Shown piece after piece: positions 32,049 through 40,341 of a stretch of 64,000 nt of DNA. The DNA is from Oscillospiraceae bacterium (lineage in GTDB: Bacteria > Bacillota > Clostridia > Oscillospirales > Oscillospiraceae): NCBI GenBank assembly GCA_017622995.1, contig JAGAQA010000053.1, positions 21,280-85,279 on the forward strand, read 5' to 3'. The notes below the pieces were generated by a model that saw only the letters and a program-made list of their open reading frames with translations, had not been told where the DNA came from and ran no database searches. Within the stretch, counting starts at the first letter, position 1, and each line of letters opens with the position of its first letter. Both the position numbers and the translations under genes were made by a program.

Positions 32049-34445
32049 ATGGAAGAAAAAAATGAAGAGCTGATTTTTCAGGACGAACTGGCACAGACCC
32101 TGCACAAGGCCGTTCTGGGGGAACCGGAGCAGGACCCGGTGATGTCCGCGGCATGCCGAAAGGCCGCCTGCGACGGTCTGGTGCTGCTGAAAAATGAGGG
32201 GGTGCTGCCCCTGGATAAGCAGTCCTCCACCGCCTATTTCGGCCGGGTCCAGAACGACTATTTCTATGTGGGCTACGGCTCCGGCGGCGATGTGAACCCC
32301 AACTATCTGGTAAGCCCCATGGCTGCCCTCCGGGATCGGGGAGACATTGTCTACGATCAGGAGCTGGCGGGACTCTATGCCGATTGGTGCGCCTGCCATG
32401 TTCCCCAGGTCTGTGACTGGGCCCAGTGGCCCACCTGTCATCCGGAAATGCCTCTGAGGGATGACCAGGTCCGCAGGGCGGCGCAGAAAAGCGAAACCGC
32501 GGTGGTGATTCTGGGCAGAGCTATGGGCGAAAGCATGGACAATTCCGCGACAAAGGGCGGCTACTACCTGACGGATGAGGAACGGGGGCTGCTGGAACAG
32601 GTGACCCGGGAATTCAAGGAAACCGTTGTGGTCATCGACGCGGGCAATATCATTGACCTGAGCTGGACAAGGGAATATGACCTTCAGGCGGTGCTCTACG
32701 CCTTCCAGGGCGGCATGGAGTCCGGCAACGGGGTGATCGACGTACTCTACGGCGACGCGGAGCCCGGCGGCAAGCTGACGGACACCATCCCCGCGCACTA
32801 TGAGGACGCGCCTACCTATGGCAATTTCGGCGGATTGGACCAAAACACCTATGCCGAAGACATCTATGTGGGCTACCGCTACTATGAGACCTTCGCGCCG
32901 GAAAAGGTGCTCTACCCCTTCGGCTTCGGACTGAGCTACACCACCTTCCGCCTGGAAACCCGGGGGAGAATGGAAGAGGACTGCCTGGTGCTGGACGTGA
33001 CGGTGAGCAATACCGGCGCCCGTCCCGGCAGGGAAGTGGTCCAGGTCTATGCCCAGCCGCCCCAGGGACAGCTGGGAAAGCCCCTGCGGAATCTGGCGGC
33101 CTTCCGGAAAACCGGCAGGCTTGCCCCGGGAGAAACCCAGACCCTTTCCTTCCGGATCGCGCCGGAGGAGCTGGCTTCCTACGACGATTCCGGCGTTACC
33201 GGAAATCCCCATGCCTATGTGCTGGAGGCCGGAGAATATACCCTCTATGTGGGCACGGATGTGCGCACCGCGGAGCCTGCCTTCAGCTGGAAGCTGGAAC
33301 AGCTCCGGGTTGTCCGGCAGCTCAGAGCCCAGGCTTCGCCCACGGCGGATTTCAAACGCCTGCGGCCAAAGGCCCAGGGGGAAGGGTTCGTTCCGGAATA
33401 CGAGCCGGTTCCCAGGGCGTCGTCTCACAGAAAAGCGGACATCCTGGCAAAAATGCCCCGGGAGATTCCCTTTACCGGGGACAAGGGCATCCGGTTCCGG
33501 GATGTGTGTGCCGGGAAAGCCGGGGTGGACGCGTTTGTAGCCCAGCTGACCCCGGAAGAGCTGGACGCCATCACCCGGGGTGAGGGGGAAATGGACAGCC
33601 CCTTCGGCGCCAAGGGCAACGCGGGGATGCTGGGCGGCACCTCCCAAGCCCTGCGGGACAAGGGCGTGCCCACCATTACCACCACCGACGGTCCCTCCGG
33701 AATCCGGGTGTGCTACTATACCGCTCTGCTTCCCTGCGGCACGGCGCTGGCCAGTGCCTGGGACCCGGAGGCAACGGAGGCTCTGGGCCGTCTCTTTGGT
33801 CAGGAAATGGTGAAAAAAGGCTCCGACATCCTGCTGGGACCGGGCCTCAACATCCACAGAGATCCCCTGTGCGGCCGGAATTTTGAATACTTCTCCGAGG
33901 ACCCCCTGCTCTCCGGCAAAATGGCGGCGGCTATGGTCCGGGGCATACAGTCCGTGAAGGGCCGCAGTGCCTGTCCCAAGCATTTTGCCTGCAACAATCA
34001 GGAGACCAACCGGGCCCACAACGATTCCCGGCTTTCCATGCGGGCTCTGCGGGAGATCTATCTTCGGGGCTTTGAAATCTGCGTGAAGGAGTCGGCTCCC
34101 CTGACCCTGATGACCTCCTACAACCAGATCAACGGTGTCTGGGGTCACTATCAGTACGAGCTGGTGACCAACATCCTCCGGGAGGAGTGGGGCTTTGACG
34201 GGCTGGTAATGACCGACTGGTGGATGCAGCCCTGCGGCGATCCGGATTTCCCCAGCCTTCGCAACGATGCCTACCGGGTGCGGGCCCAGGTGGATGTGCT
34301 GATGCCCGGCGGCGTGGGCTTCGGCAGGGGAGAGGGAGACGGCAGCCTGCTGGAATCCTACCGGGCGGAAGACGGCATCACCCTGGCGGAAATGCAGCGC
34401 AGCGCCAAAAATGTGCTGACGCTTTGCGCTAGGCTGAAGGGATGA
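32049..34445 (+). CDS. circularly permuted glycoside hydrolase family 3 beta-glucosidase
   Basis: A 798-residue GH3 enzyme with its domains in swapped order. The alpha/beta sandwich domain comes first (KAACDGLVLLKNEGVLPL, residues about 40-57), then the fibronectin-like domain (YPFGFGLSYTTFRLETRG, near 290; EVVQVYAQPPQG, near 333), and the TIM barrel last. The barrel shows TDGPSGIRVCYY near 550, the Lys-His of CPKHFACNNQETNR near 640 and the nucleophile aspartate in GLVMTDWWMQP near 720. This permuted layout is known for rumen Firmicutes beta-glucosidases such as that of Ruminococcus albus. ATG 32049 follows AAGGAG; the frame is open upstream without a ribosome site. There is no signal peptide, so it is cytoplasmic and probably cleaves imported beta-glucosides. 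Confidence 0.92.
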   Translation: MEEKNEELIFQDELAQTLHKAVLGEPEQDPVMSAACRKAACDGLVLLKNEGVLPLDKQSSTAYFGRVQNDYFYVGYGSGGDVNPNYLVSPMAALRDRGDIVYDQELAGLYADWCACHVPQVCDWAQWPTCHPEMPLRDDQVRRAAQKSETAVVILGRAMGESMDNSATKGGYYLTDEERGLLEQVTREFKETVVVIDAGNIIDLSWTREYDLQAVLYAFQGGMESGNGVIDVLYGDAEPGGKLTDTIPAHYEDAPTYGNFGGLDQNTYAEDIYVGYRYYETFAPEKVLYPFGFGLSYTTFRLETRGRMEEDCLVLDVTVSNTGARPGREVVQVYAQPPQGQLGKPLRNLAAFRKTGRLAPGETQTLSFRIAPEELASYDDSGVTGNPHAYVLEAGEYTLYVGTDVRTAEPAFSWKLEQLRVVRQLRAQASPTADFKRLRPKAQGEGFVPEYEPVPRASSHRKADILAKMPREIPFTGDKGIRFRDVCAGKAGVDAFVAQLTPEELDAITRGEGEMDSPFGAKGNAGMLGGTSQALRDKGVPTITTTDGPSGIRVCYYTALLPCGTALASAWDPEATEALGRLFGQEMVKKGSDILLGPGLNIHRDPLCGRNFEYFSEDPLLSGKMAAAMVRGIQSVKGRSACPKHFACNNQETNRAHNDSRLSMRALREIYLRGFEICVKESAPLTLMTSYNQINGVWGHYQYELVTNILREEWGFDGLVMTDWWMQPCGDPDFPSLRNDAYRVRAQVDVLMPGGVGFGRGEGDGSLLESYRAEDGITLAEMQRSAKNVLTLCARLKG

Positions 34446-34620
34446 GATCCCCAGGGCAATGGACATTGTTAACAAAACAGAAGCACAGAATTTGTGCACT
34501 GTCCACGAGAATCCTGACTCCAATGGATTTTTCTCCCTAATCTGGAGGAAATTGCGACGGTAAGGAGAGAATAACGCAACAAACTTGATGCGATAATTGC
34601 GTTACAGGCGTAAAAATCAA

Positions 34621-34734
34621 ATTGGATCCAATTTCTGTCGTTTTGTACAAAAATTGGATCCAATTTTTAGAAAACATCCCAAGTTGACGAAATTGGATCC
34701 AATGTGTACAATAAAGCCATAGATTGGATCCAAT
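34621..34734 (+). promoter_or_regulatory. promoter with four ATTGGATCCAAT palindromic operators
   Basis: The perfect 12-bp palindrome ATTGGATCCAAT occurs at 34621-34632, 34653-34664, 34692-34703 and 34723-34734. The promoter TTGACG (34684-34689), 17-base spacer, TACAAT (34707-34712) encloses the third copy in its spacer, and the fourth lies just past the start point. Binding there must block transcription of the sugar-acid cluster. The FCD-type GntR protein at 39119 is the obvious candidate. The rest of the 350-bp gap after the GH3 gene shows nothing else. Confidence 0.85.
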
Positions 34735-34795
34735 CATTCGGAAACGGGTTCGCGGCCCAAACTCCCCCCACATAAAACAAAAAGGAGTCAAAACA

Positions 34796-35803
34796 ATGGA
34801 AAAGAAGAAATTCAGCTTGTTTGCCTGGATGCAAAAGATCCCCGGCGGTATTATCCTGGTTCCCCTGTTCATCGGTATTTTTATGAACACCTTCTTCCCT
34901 CAGGCACTTCAGATCGGCGGCTTCACCACCGGCATGTTCAAGACAGGCACCGGCTGCCTGCTGGGCCTGTTCCTGATGCTCAACGGCGCTGCCATTAACG
35001 TTCGCCACATCGGCCAGCCCTTCTACAGAGGCTTCGTGCTCACCGCTATGAAATTCGTCCTGGGCGTTGCTCTGGGCCTGCTGGTCAGCCTGCTGTGCGG
35101 CAAGGCCGGTCTGCTGGGAATCACCCCCATGGCCATCATCGCGGCCATCACAAACTCCGCCGGCGGCGAGTATCTGGCTCTGGCAAAGGAGTACGGCACC
35201 CCCGATGACGCCGGCGCCATCTCCCTGCTGTCCCTGAACGACGGTCCTTTCTTCACCATGGTTGCCATGGGCGCTGCCGGTCTGGCAAGCATTCCCTTCA
35301 TGACCTTCGTCGCAACCCTGGTTCCCCTGATTCTGGGCATCATTTGGGGCAACCTGGACAAGGAATTCCGCAAGCACGCTGCCGCTGCTCTGCCCATTGT
35401 CTGCTTCTTTATGATGATCCCCATCGGCGCCGGCATGACCCTGAGAGGCCTTGTCAAGGGCGGTATCGGCGGCGTGATCCTGGCCGTTATCTCCGCTCTC
35501 AGCGCTTATGTCTTCTACTACCTGTACCAGCTGTGCCTGCCCAAGAAGCAGAGAAACGCCATGGGCGCTGCAATCGGCACCACCGCTGCCAACGCCACCT
35601 CCGTTCCTGCCGCTCTGGCTGAGGCCGACACCACCCTGGCTCCCTTCGCCGAGGCCGCTACCGCCCAGGTTACCGTAGCCGCTCTGGTTACCGCCTTCAC
35701 CGCTCCCATCATCACCGCTCAGCTGGACAAGAAGATGCGGGCCAAGAAGCAGGGCATGTACTCCGATGAGGCTGTTGCCGAGCGTGAGGCTGCCGCGAAA
35801 TAA
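34796..35803 (+). CDS. 2-keto-3-deoxygluconate permease family transporter (KdgT-like)
   Basis: A 335-residue polytopic carrier of the KdgT family, which imports 2-keto-3-deoxygluconate and related sugar acids by ion symport. About ten hydrophobic segments are visible; IPGGIILVPLFIGIFMNTFF at residues 15-34, NSAGGEYLALAKEYG near 121 and SLLSLNDGPFFTM near 143 are family-typical. AAGGAG (34782-34787) fixes ATG 34796. It is the first gene of the catabolic cluster and indicates that the substrate is an acidic sugar or its lactone. Since the enzymes downstream are not the KDG aldolase route, the real cargo is probably a different sugar acid. Confidence 0.88.
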   Translation: MEKKKFSLFAWMQKIPGGIILVPLFIGIFMNTFFPQALQIGGFTTGMFKTGTGCLLGLFLMLNGAAINVRHIGQPFYRGFVLTAMKFVLGVALGLLVSLLCGKAGLLGITPMAIIAAITNSAGGEYLALAKEYGTPDDAGAISLLSLNDGPFFTMVAMGAAGLASIPFMTFVATLVPLILGIIWGNLDKEFRKHAAAALPIVCFFMMIPIGAGMTLRGLVKGGIGGVILAVISALSAYVFYYLYQLCLPKKQRNAMGAAIGTTAANATSVPAALAEADTTLAPFAEAATAQVTVAALVTAFTAPIITAQLDKKMRAKKQGMYSDEAVAEREAAAK

Positions 35804-35887
35804 ATCCCTTCGTTTCTTCCGGGCCCCGAAGGGCTCGAGGAATCATACAGTCAACATCAACAATATTTATAGAAAGAGGTAATCATT

Positions 35888-36973
35888 ATGGCATTGACGA
35901 TCAGACCCCTCTGCTCCGGTTACATCCCCACCAAGCCTCTGGAGTACTGGTATCATTTCTCCTGCTCCAAGTTCATCGAAAAGTTTGGCCTGACCAATGA
36001 GCTGGACCAGCTGCCCGACTTCACCTTCCTGATTGAGGGTGGTGAGAAGCTGATCCTGGTGGACACCGGCATGTCCTGGAACGAGCACGCCGACAAGTAC
36101 CATCACGGTCCTTCCATGCAGCGGCCCGGCATTGACGACATCGAGTCCCGGCTGAAGCAGGTGGGCTACACTCCCGCCGATGTGGACATCGTCATCTTCA
36201 CCCATATGCACTGGGACCACGTCTTCTACATTGAGAAGTTCGTGAACGCCGAGTTCATCGTCAACCAGGTTGAGTGGGACTACGCCCACAACCCCGTGTC
36301 CCTGCACTTCAAGAGCTACTGCCGTCCCATCATCTGCAAGGATGGCGATGTGACCTACAAGAACGAGTTCATCGCTCCCTATGACATCGTGGACGAGGAA
36401 GCCGGCATCAACGTGCCCGCCCGCTTCAGAACCGTTCGCGGCGAAGTGGAAATCGCCCCCGGCGTTATCGTCTTCGAGACCTTCGGTCACTCCCCCGGAT
36501 CCATGTCCGTGCAGGTTGAGACCGCTGACGGTCCCTACTTCTGCGTTGGCGATGCCGTGTTCGTCATGGGCAACATCGACGCTCCCCAGGAAATGGTTGA
36601 CAAGCTGCACTACGACATCTGCCCTCCCGGCCGCTATGTGGACATGGTCGCCGCCTGGGAAGGCATTCGGGAGTTCCTGCGCCGCTGCAACCGCCGCGGT
36701 GTTGACCCCTACAAGCACCTGCTGCTGGCACACGACGTGATCCTGTCCGCCGCTGTGGAAGCCTATGAGGATGACCACGACAACAAGCTGCCCGTTATCG
36801 GCGATCCCGACAGCGACTTCGTCTTCGAGAAGTACTCCAAGGCCATCATTGCCAAGGAATCCGCTGCCAAGGGCACCGATCCCGCCGCTGTGGAGCTGAA
36901 GTACTTCGGCGCCAAGGCTGCCTCCAAGCCCTGGGCTGAGAGAGCCAAGGAAATCGGCGGCATCGAGCTGTAA
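35888..36973 (+). CDS. metallo-beta-lactamase-fold hydrolase, probable lactonase
   Basis: A 361-residue MBL-fold enzyme. The zinc motif is FTHMHWDHVF (HxHxDH, near 99); further ligands are the histidine in FGHSPGSMSV near 200, the aspartate in VGDAVF near 221 and the histidine in LLLAHDVIL near 280. It resembles the N-acyl homoserine lactonase branch of the superfamily. In a sugar-acid cluster behind a KdgT permease, opening a sugar lactone is the natural role; acyl-homoserine lactone cleavage is less likely here. AAAGAGG precedes ATG 35888. Confidence 0.88.
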   Translation: MALTIRPLCSGYIPTKPLEYWYHFSCSKFIEKFGLTNELDQLPDFTFLIEGGEKLILVDTGMSWNEHADKYHHGPSMQRPGIDDIESRLKQVGYTPADVDIVIFTHMHWDHVFYIEKFVNAEFIVNQVEWDYAHNPVSLHFKSYCRPIICKDGDVTYKNEFIAPYDIVDEEAGINVPARFRTVRGEVEIAPGVIVFETFGHSPGSMSVQVETADGPYFCVGDAVFVMGNIDAPQEMVDKLHYDICPPGRYVDMVAAWEGIREFLRRCNRRGVDPYKHLLLAHDVILSAAVEAYEDDHDNKLPVIGDPDSDFVFEKYSKAIIAKESAAKGTDPAAVELKYFGAKAASKPWAERAKEIGGIEL

Positions 36974-37138
36974 TCCTTCTTCCTGCAAATCCTCGATTCT
37001 TCTATAAAGCAGACAGCCGCTGGCTCCGCTCTTGGCGGCCGGCGGTTGTTTGCGTCTTCCCGGCAAATGGTTCCTGCCATTTTTTCCCGCGGCGGAGGCA
37101 GAGCTTCCGCACACCGATCAATTAAAGGAGAAAGACAT

Positions 37139-38413
37139 ATGAAAACCATATGTATCATTGAGAGCTGCGATACCAAGTATGTAGAAGCCGCCTACATGAA
37201 GGAGCTGGTGGAGAAGGCCGGGCTGAAGGCTCTGGTGCTGAACACCGCTACCGGCCCCGTGGCCTGCGCCAACCCCGATGACAATGGCAAGGTTGTGGAT
37301 GTGACCCGGGAGGAGATTGCGCTGGCCTACGGAACCCCCTGGAGTGAAATGGAGCCCAAGACCAAGGGCGAAAAGATCGAATATATGCGTTCCGCCGTCA
37401 CCGACTACCTGGACAAGCTGTACAAGGCCGGAAAGATCCATGGCATTGTATCCGTAGGCGGCCTGCAGAACACCACCATGGCCACCTCTGCCATGTCCGT
37501 GCTGCCCATCGGCTTCCCCAAGGTGATGGCCACCACCGTGGCCAGCGGCACCAAGCAGTTCCAGCTGGTTGTGGGTGAAAAGGACATCGTTGCCATGCCC
37601 ACCATCTGCGACTGCACCGGCATGAACATCATTACCCGCCGGCTCATTGCCAACGCCGTCAGCTGCTGCATCGGCATGGTGGAGCACGCCGGTGAGCCCA
37701 TCCGTAAGGGCGACAAGCCGGTAATCGGCCTGACCCTGATGGGCGTGACCAACAACGGCTGTATGGCGGCTGTCCAGAAGCTGGAAGAGGCCGGTTATGA
37801 GGTCCTGGGCTTCCACGCCACCGGCGTGGGCGGCGGCGTCATGGAAAAGATGGCCGAGGAGGGCCTCATCGACGGTGTCTGCGACCTGACCCAGCACGAG
37901 ATCACCAACGAGTATTTCGGCGGCGGCTTCTCCTACGGCCCCGGCGCTGCCATCCGTCTGCTGAAGACCACTGCCAACAAGGTGCCCCTGGTGGTATCCC
38001 TGGGCGGTATCGACTTTGTGGACTACAATGTGAAGGAAGCGGACGCCGCCGTCCCCGGCTGGCAGCAAAGACCTCTCTACTACCACAATGCCACCACCGT
38101 TCACATCAAGATCAACGAGAAGGAAGCCCGGGACATCGGCATGATCGTTGCCAACCGGCTGAACTCCTCCGACCATAAGGTCAAGCTTCTGGTGCCCACC
38201 GACGGTATGCGTCACAACACCACCAAGGGCGAGGCCCTCTACGATGCCGCCGCGGACAAGGCACTCATCGATACCATCAAGGCAAACGTGGGCCCCCATG
38301 TGGAAGTGATTGAGATCGAGGGCAACCTGGACACCCCCGCCTGGGGCGAAAAGGCAGCGGAAATCATGCTGCAGGTGATGGCGGAAGCCGGCATCCCCGG
38401 CAAGAAAGACTGA
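37139..38413 (+). CDS. Tm-1-like ATP-binding protein (UPF0261)
   Basis: A 424-residue protein of the UPF0261/Tm-1-like group: the N-terminus MKTICIIESCDTKYVEAAY, GIVSVGGLQNTTMATSAM near 102, VMATTVASGT near 125 and KPVIGLTLMGVTNNGCM near 196 are family-typical. The family is named for an ATP-binding domain, but its reaction in bacteria is not established to my knowledge. AAAGGAG fixes ATG 37139. It sits between the hydrolase and a class II aldolase, 15 bp before the latter. In this context it could be the missing phosphorylating enzyme of the pathway. The 165-bp gap upstream contains an imperfect GC-rich hairpin (about 37009-37048). Confidence 0.85.
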   Translation: MKTICIIESCDTKYVEAAYMKELVEKAGLKALVLNTATGPVACANPDDNGKVVDVTREEIALAYGTPWSEMEPKTKGEKIEYMRSAVTDYLDKLYKAGKIHGIVSVGGLQNTTMATSAMSVLPIGFPKVMATTVASGTKQFQLVVGEKDIVAMPTICDCTGMNIITRRLIANAVSCCIGMVEHAGEPIRKGDKPVIGLTLMGVTNNGCMAAVQKLEEAGYEVLGFHATGVGGGVMEKMAEEGLIDGVCDLTQHEITNEYFGGGFSYGPGAAIRLLKTTANKVPLVVSLGGIDFVDYNVKEADAAVPGWQQRPLYYHNATTVHIKINEKEARDIGMIVANRLNSSDHKVKLLVPTDGMRHNTTKGEALYDAAADKALIDTIKANVGPHVEVIEIEGNLDTPAWGEKAAEIMLQVMAEAGIPGKKD

Positions 38414-38428
38414 TAGGAGGCAATATCA

Positions 38429-39049
38429 ATGAGCTACTATACCGAAGAAACCAGAAAGATGGCCCGGGAGCTGGCAGAAGCCTGCCATGAGGCTTTCGGC
38501 ATGATCCAGACCGGCACCGGCGGAAACGTCAGCGCCCGGATCCCCGGCGAGAACCTGATGCTGGTCAAGGCCAGCGGCGGCTCCCTGGGCAGCGCTACCG
38601 AGGAGAGCTTCCTGGTCTGCGACTTTGAGGGCAATCTGGTGGAAGGCACCGGCAAGCCCACCCGTGAGGCATTCCTCCACGGCTACATCTACAAGGTCCG
38701 GCCCGATGTAAACGCCGTAGTCCACTGCCATTCTCCCTACGCTGTGGCTTGGAGCTCCACCAAGACCGCCCTTCCTTGCTGCACCTATCATTCCGCCATG
38801 AAGATGGGCAAGGAGCTGCCCACGCTGGATGTCCATGCAGCTATGGTTCGGGAGCAGGATCTGCCCATTGTCAAGGAAATGCTGGATGCTAACCCCAGCC
38901 TGGAAGGCTTCCTGCTGGCCAATCACGGCGCCGTCGCCATGGGAAAGAAGCCCATGGCCGCGGAATACTGTGCGGAGCTCATTGAGGAAACCGCTCAGAT
39001 TGCCGTTCTGCGCAAGCAGCTGGGCACCCTGGCACCTCTTGATTTTTAA
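38429..39049 (+). CDS. class II aldolase/adducin family protein
   Basis: A 206-residue zinc enzyme of the class II aldolase family, which includes fuculose-phosphate aldolase, ribulose-phosphate 4-epimerase and 3-oxo-tetronate-4-phosphate decarboxylase (OtnC). TGTGGNVSARIPG (near 28) and SGGSLG bind phosphate, VVHCHSPYA (near 98) has two metal histidines, NHGAVAMG (near 170) gives the third, and E of TREAFLHGYIY is the usual catalytic acid. Either aldol cleavage or decarboxylation of a phosphorylated 3-keto acid would suit. With tetrose-phosphate isomerases downstream, decarboxylation to a tetrulose phosphate is attractive. TAGGAGG precedes the ATG. Confidence 0.9.
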   Translation: MSYYTEETRKMARELAEACHEAFGMIQTGTGGNVSARIPGENLMLVKASGGSLGSATEESFLVCDFEGNLVEGTGKPTREAFLHGYIYKVRPDVNAVVHCHSPYAVAWSSTKTALPCCTYHSAMKMGKELPTLDVHAAMVREQDLPIVKEMLDANPSLEGFLLANHGAVAMGKKPMAAEYCAELIEETAQIAVLRKQLGTLAPLDF

Positions 39050-39095
39050 GGGCTGATTGTATATAATAGTATCCGGGGTACGCCCCGGATACTAT
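39039..39095 (+). promoter_or_regulatory. promoter of the GntR gene with a 30-bp palindrome at the start point
   Basis: TTGATT (39039-39044), a 17-base spacer and TATAAT (39062-39067). ATAGTATCCGGGG (39066-39078) and CCCCGGATACTAT (39083-39095) are perfect inverted arms around TACG, covering the predicted start near 39074. It can be an autoregulatory operator or a 5' mRNA hairpin. With no T-run after it, a terminator for the aldolase gene is less likely. Confidence 0.6.
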
Positions 39096-39118
39096 ATATG
39101 TAGAAAGTTTGGGAGATT

Positions 39119-39835
39119 ATGGCTGAAGATCAATTGTCAGAAGAATCGGCACTGGAATCCACCACCGAAAAAACTGCGGATCAGGTGCTGGACATGATCA
39201 TGGATTATGTGGCCGATGGTACCATTCAGATGGGAGACCGATTGAACACAGCCAAGCTGGCCAAAATGATGGGCACCAGCCGGATGCCGGTGCGGGAGGC
39301 CCTCAGCGTTCTGGTGCAGAAACGCCTGGCCTACAACGTGAAGAATGCGGGAATGCGCATGGTGGAGCTCAGTGATGACGAATTTGTGGAGATCTACCGG
39401 ATTCGTCAGCTGCTGGAGCCGGAGGCTGCCTACCTGGCCTGCAAAAATGCCACACCGGAGGACATCGCAAACCTGGAACAGCTGTTCGCGGAGCATGAGG
39501 CCGCTGTGGCGGCAGACCCTGTAAGCCCCAAGCTGGTGCACAAGTGCAATCGGGCATTCCATTTCGGAATCTACCGGGCGGCCCACCGGGAGCACCTGAC
39601 TGGTGTGATCGGCGACCTGTGGGATCAGCTGTCCTTTGCCAAGCTCCTGTACGGAGAGGCGCTGCTCAACAACCCGGAAAACCGTGTGGCTTTGGTGAAA
39701 GAGCACCGCTACTACCTGGACTGCGTCAAAAACGGCTGGGCAGGGGATATGCGTGCCGCCGTGTACAATTGTATTGAAGAAAAAATCAGAAAATACGCTT
39801 CCCATGATGACAGCCGCCTGAAGAGCTACTTCTGA
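39119..39835 (+). CDS. GntR-family regulator, FCD subfamily
   Basis: A 238-residue regulator. The N-terminal winged helix contains LNTAKLAKMMGTSRMPVREA and LSVLVQKRLAYNVKNAG (about 42-75). The C-terminal all-helical FCD domain shows EIYRIRQLLEPEAAYLA (about 90) and the metal/ligand histidines in FHFGIYRAAHREHL (about 143) and VKEHRYYLDCV. FCD proteins usually sense sugar acids or other organic acids and repress catabolic operons, which matches the cluster. The four ATTGGATCCAAT sites upstream of the permease gene are its probable targets. It lies in the middle of the cluster under its own promoter. Confidence 0.92.
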   Translation: MAEDQLSEESALESTTEKTADQVLDMIMDYVADGTIQMGDRLNTAKLAKMMGTSRMPVREALSVLVQKRLAYNVKNAGMRMVELSDDEFVEIYRIRQLLEPEAAYLACKNATPEDIANLEQLFAEHEAAVAADPVSPKLVHKCNRAFHFGIYRAAHREHLTGVIGDLWDQLSFAKLLYGEALLNNPENRVALVKEHRYYLDCVKNGWAGDMRAAVYNCIEEKIRKYASHDDSRLKSYF

Positions 39836-39887
39836 GGGAAAGCGAACACAGTGCCGAAGCAATATCGGCGGAAAAGGAGAGAAACTT

Positions 39888-40325
39888 ATGAAAATCGCCA
39901 TGGGCTGTGACCCCAACGCAACGGGTTTCATGAATGAATGCGCTGAATTTGTCCGGGGCCTGGGCCACGAGGTAACCCTGTTCCCCAGTGAGGATCCCAT
40001 CTACGCCCGGGTAGCCATTGCCGTGGGTGAGGCGGTCGCCGCCAAGCAGTATGACCGGGGCATCCTGTTCTGCGGCACCGGCATCGGTGTGATGCTGGCT
40101 GCCAACAAGGTCAAGGGCGTTCTGGCTGCCAATGTGCTGAATGTTTATTCCGCCAAGCGCGCCTGCCTGAGCAACAACTGCAATGTCATCACTCTGGGCA
40201 GCCAGGTTACCGGCAATATGCTGGCCAAGGAACTGATCGCCGCCTATCTGGACTGCACCTATGTTTACAACGAGCGCTCCGGCAAGAAGGTGGATGCCAT
40301 TCTCGAGTACGAGAACCAGCACTGA
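39888..40325 (+). CDS. RpiB/LacAB-family sugar-phosphate isomerase, probably tetrulose-phosphate type
   Basis: A 145-residue RpiB-fold isomerase. The catalytic cysteine is in FCGTGIGVMLAANK (near 65). However the Asp-His pair of ribose-5-phosphate isomerase B (SDHAG) is changed to CDPNATG at the N-terminus, and the histidine of the HNDAN motif is replaced in CLSNNCNVITLG (near 100). Such changes are seen in family members with other substrates, such as D-erythrulose-4-phosphate isomerase (DerI/EryI). The next gene is a TIM homolog and then transketolase, so conversion between erythrulose-4-phosphate and erythrose-4-phosphate is the best guess. AAAGGAGAG precedes the ATG. Ribose-phosphate activity cannot be excluded. 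Confidence 0.8.
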   Translation: MKIAMGCDPNATGFMNECAEFVRGLGHEVTLFPSEDPIYARVAIAVGEAVAAKQYDRGILFCGTGIGVMLAANKVKGVLAANVLNVYSAKRACLSNNCNVITLGSQVTGNMLAKELIAAYLDCTYVYNERSGKKVDAILEYENQH

Positions 40326-40341
40326 TCAAGGGGGATCACCC

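Noticed and set aside
34621-34734. Four identical 12-mers considered as a CRISPR array
   Set aside because: The repeats are perfect palindromes of 12 bp with gaps of only 19-27 bp, lie in a promoter, and no cas genes are present.
39888-40325. Naming the isomerase rpiB and the neighbour tpiA outright
   Set aside because: Active-site substitutions and cluster context argue for other substrates, so no symbols were assigned.
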